This document shows positions 21,796-22,110 of a DNA stretch of 22,110 nucleotides, in pieces. Position 1 is the stretch's first letter. The number at the start of each line of letters is the position of its first letter. Made by a program: the position numbers and the translations under genes. The stretch is from assembly GCA_024404065.1 (NCBI GenBank), contig JAKSQR010000011.1, forward strand, positions 1 to 22,110, in the 5' to 3' direction. The DNA comes from Clostridia bacterium. GTDB taxonomy: Bacteria; Bacillota; Clostridia; Oscillospirales; Acutalibacteraceae. The notes beneath the pieces are model-generated. The model was not told the DNA's origin. It saw only the letters and a list, made by a program, of their open reading frames with translations, and did not search any database.

Positions 21796-22110
21796 TTATT
21801 CTCCTTTACTAAGTAAATTATTATAAATTTCAAGGTCTTCATCGCCAAAAACATTGAAGATTACTTTTATATTGTGGCTTTTCTGATATTCTTTAACTGT
21901 GCTTACTGCAATTTCTGCAGCTTCTTTTTTGGGGAAGCCGAATACGCCTGTTGAAATGCAGCAAAAAGCAATGCTCTCAAGATTATATTCAGAGGCAAGC
22001 TTAAGGCAGGAATTGTAGCAGCTTTTAAGCTCTGCACACTGTGTATTATTTGGTCTGCCCTGCACAATAGGGCCTACTGTATGTATTACATAGTCAGATG
22101 GCAGATTGTA
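21796..22110 (-). CDS. Macro-domain protein, ADP-ribose processing (5' part outside window)
   Basis: Macro domains bind or hydrolyse ADP-ribose derivatives; bacterial stand-alone forms commonly deacetylate O-acetyl-ADP-ribose or remove ADP-ribose from proteins. The frame is open to the window edge, so the first part is missing; 104 residues are visible. The visible part starts with LPSDYVIHTVGPIV, a standard macro-domain strand, then shows helix residues ELKSCYNSCLKLA and the diphosphate-binding loop ISTGVFGFPKKEAA, followed by a final VIFNVFGDEDLEIY segment. A GTG at 22063-22065 is an internal Val codon, not a start. Its stop is 1 bp before the nitroreductase ATG, so the two are translationally coupled. 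The catalytic Asn/Asp region near the N-terminus is outside the window, so activity cannot be judged. Confidence 0.88.
   Translation of the reverse strand, partial: YNLPSDYVIHTVGPIVQGRPNNTQCAELKSCYNSCLKLASEYNLESIAFCCISTGVFGFPKKEAAEIAVSTVKEYQKSHNIKVIFNVFGDEDLEIYNNLLSKGE

Noticed and set aside
21795..21854. 20-residue N-terminal extension of the nitroreductase
   Set aside because: It would overlap the macro-domain gene and has no ribosome-binding site, while AAAGGAG sits just before the ATG at 21794.

Overview
The window looks like chromosomal DNA of a low-to-moderate GC Gram-positive gut anaerobe of the class Clostridia, plausibly Oscillospiraceae/Ruminococcus-like. The basis is the gene content and order (an acidic DivIVA-type tail followed by lspA and rluD, a split transketolase, a metG-tatD pair), strong GGAGG/GAGGTG ribosome-binding sites, and tight operons with 2-10 bp or overlapping junctions. 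The species call is inference. No phage, insertion sequence, CRISPR array, tRNA or rRNA gene is visible, and there is no gene-free stretch above 300 bp.

Region 1 (1-6322, + strand) is a run of nine co-directional genes. It holds the C-terminus of an acidic protein (probably DivIVA-like), lspA, an RluD-type pseudouridine synthase, a Cof-type HAD phosphatase, the N- and C-terminal halves of transketolase, a DivIVA-like coiled-coil protein, a fumarate hydratase beta subunit without a neighbouring alpha subunit, and a PrsW-family membrane protease. A hairpin at 6291-6322 closes it and also serves the operon converging from the other side.

Region 2 (6334-13520, - strand) is a six-gene operon. In transcription order it reads Gfo/Idh/MocA oxidoreductase, glucosamine-6-phosphate deaminase (nagB), methionyl-tRNA synthetase (metG), TatD nuclease, a PHP-domain phosphoesterase and an unassigned 636-residue protein resembling a six-hairpin glycosidase. 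Housekeeping genes are therefore embedded in a sugar-related operon.

Region 3 (13521-13700) is an AT-rich divergent promoter region with one good sigma-A-like promoter in each direction and a perfect inverted repeat over the leftward -10 element.

Region 4 (13701-21238, + strand) is a pentose/xylo-oligosaccharide operon: two xylose-isomerase-like TIM-barrel isomerase/epimerases, an alpha/beta hydrolase, xylose isomerase (xylA), xylulokinase (xylB) and a cytoplasmic GH3 glycosidase. GH3 would release xylose inside the cell, XylA and XylB would convert it to xylulose 5-phosphate, and the transketolase of region 1 would take it into central metabolism. No transporter or dedicated regulator is present in the window.

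Region 5 (21253-22110) holds a bidirectional terminator, then on the - strand a small nitroreductase translationally coupled to an upstream macro-domain protein that runs off the window edge.

The most interesting leads are the divergent Gfo/Idh plus twin TIM-barrel arrangement, the unassigned glycosidase-like protein coupled to a PHP enzyme, the orphan fumarase beta subunit, and the DivIVA-like protein between transketolase and fumarase genes. Several translation starts were moved from the longest possible start to the ATG correctly spaced from a Shine-Dalgarno sequence.
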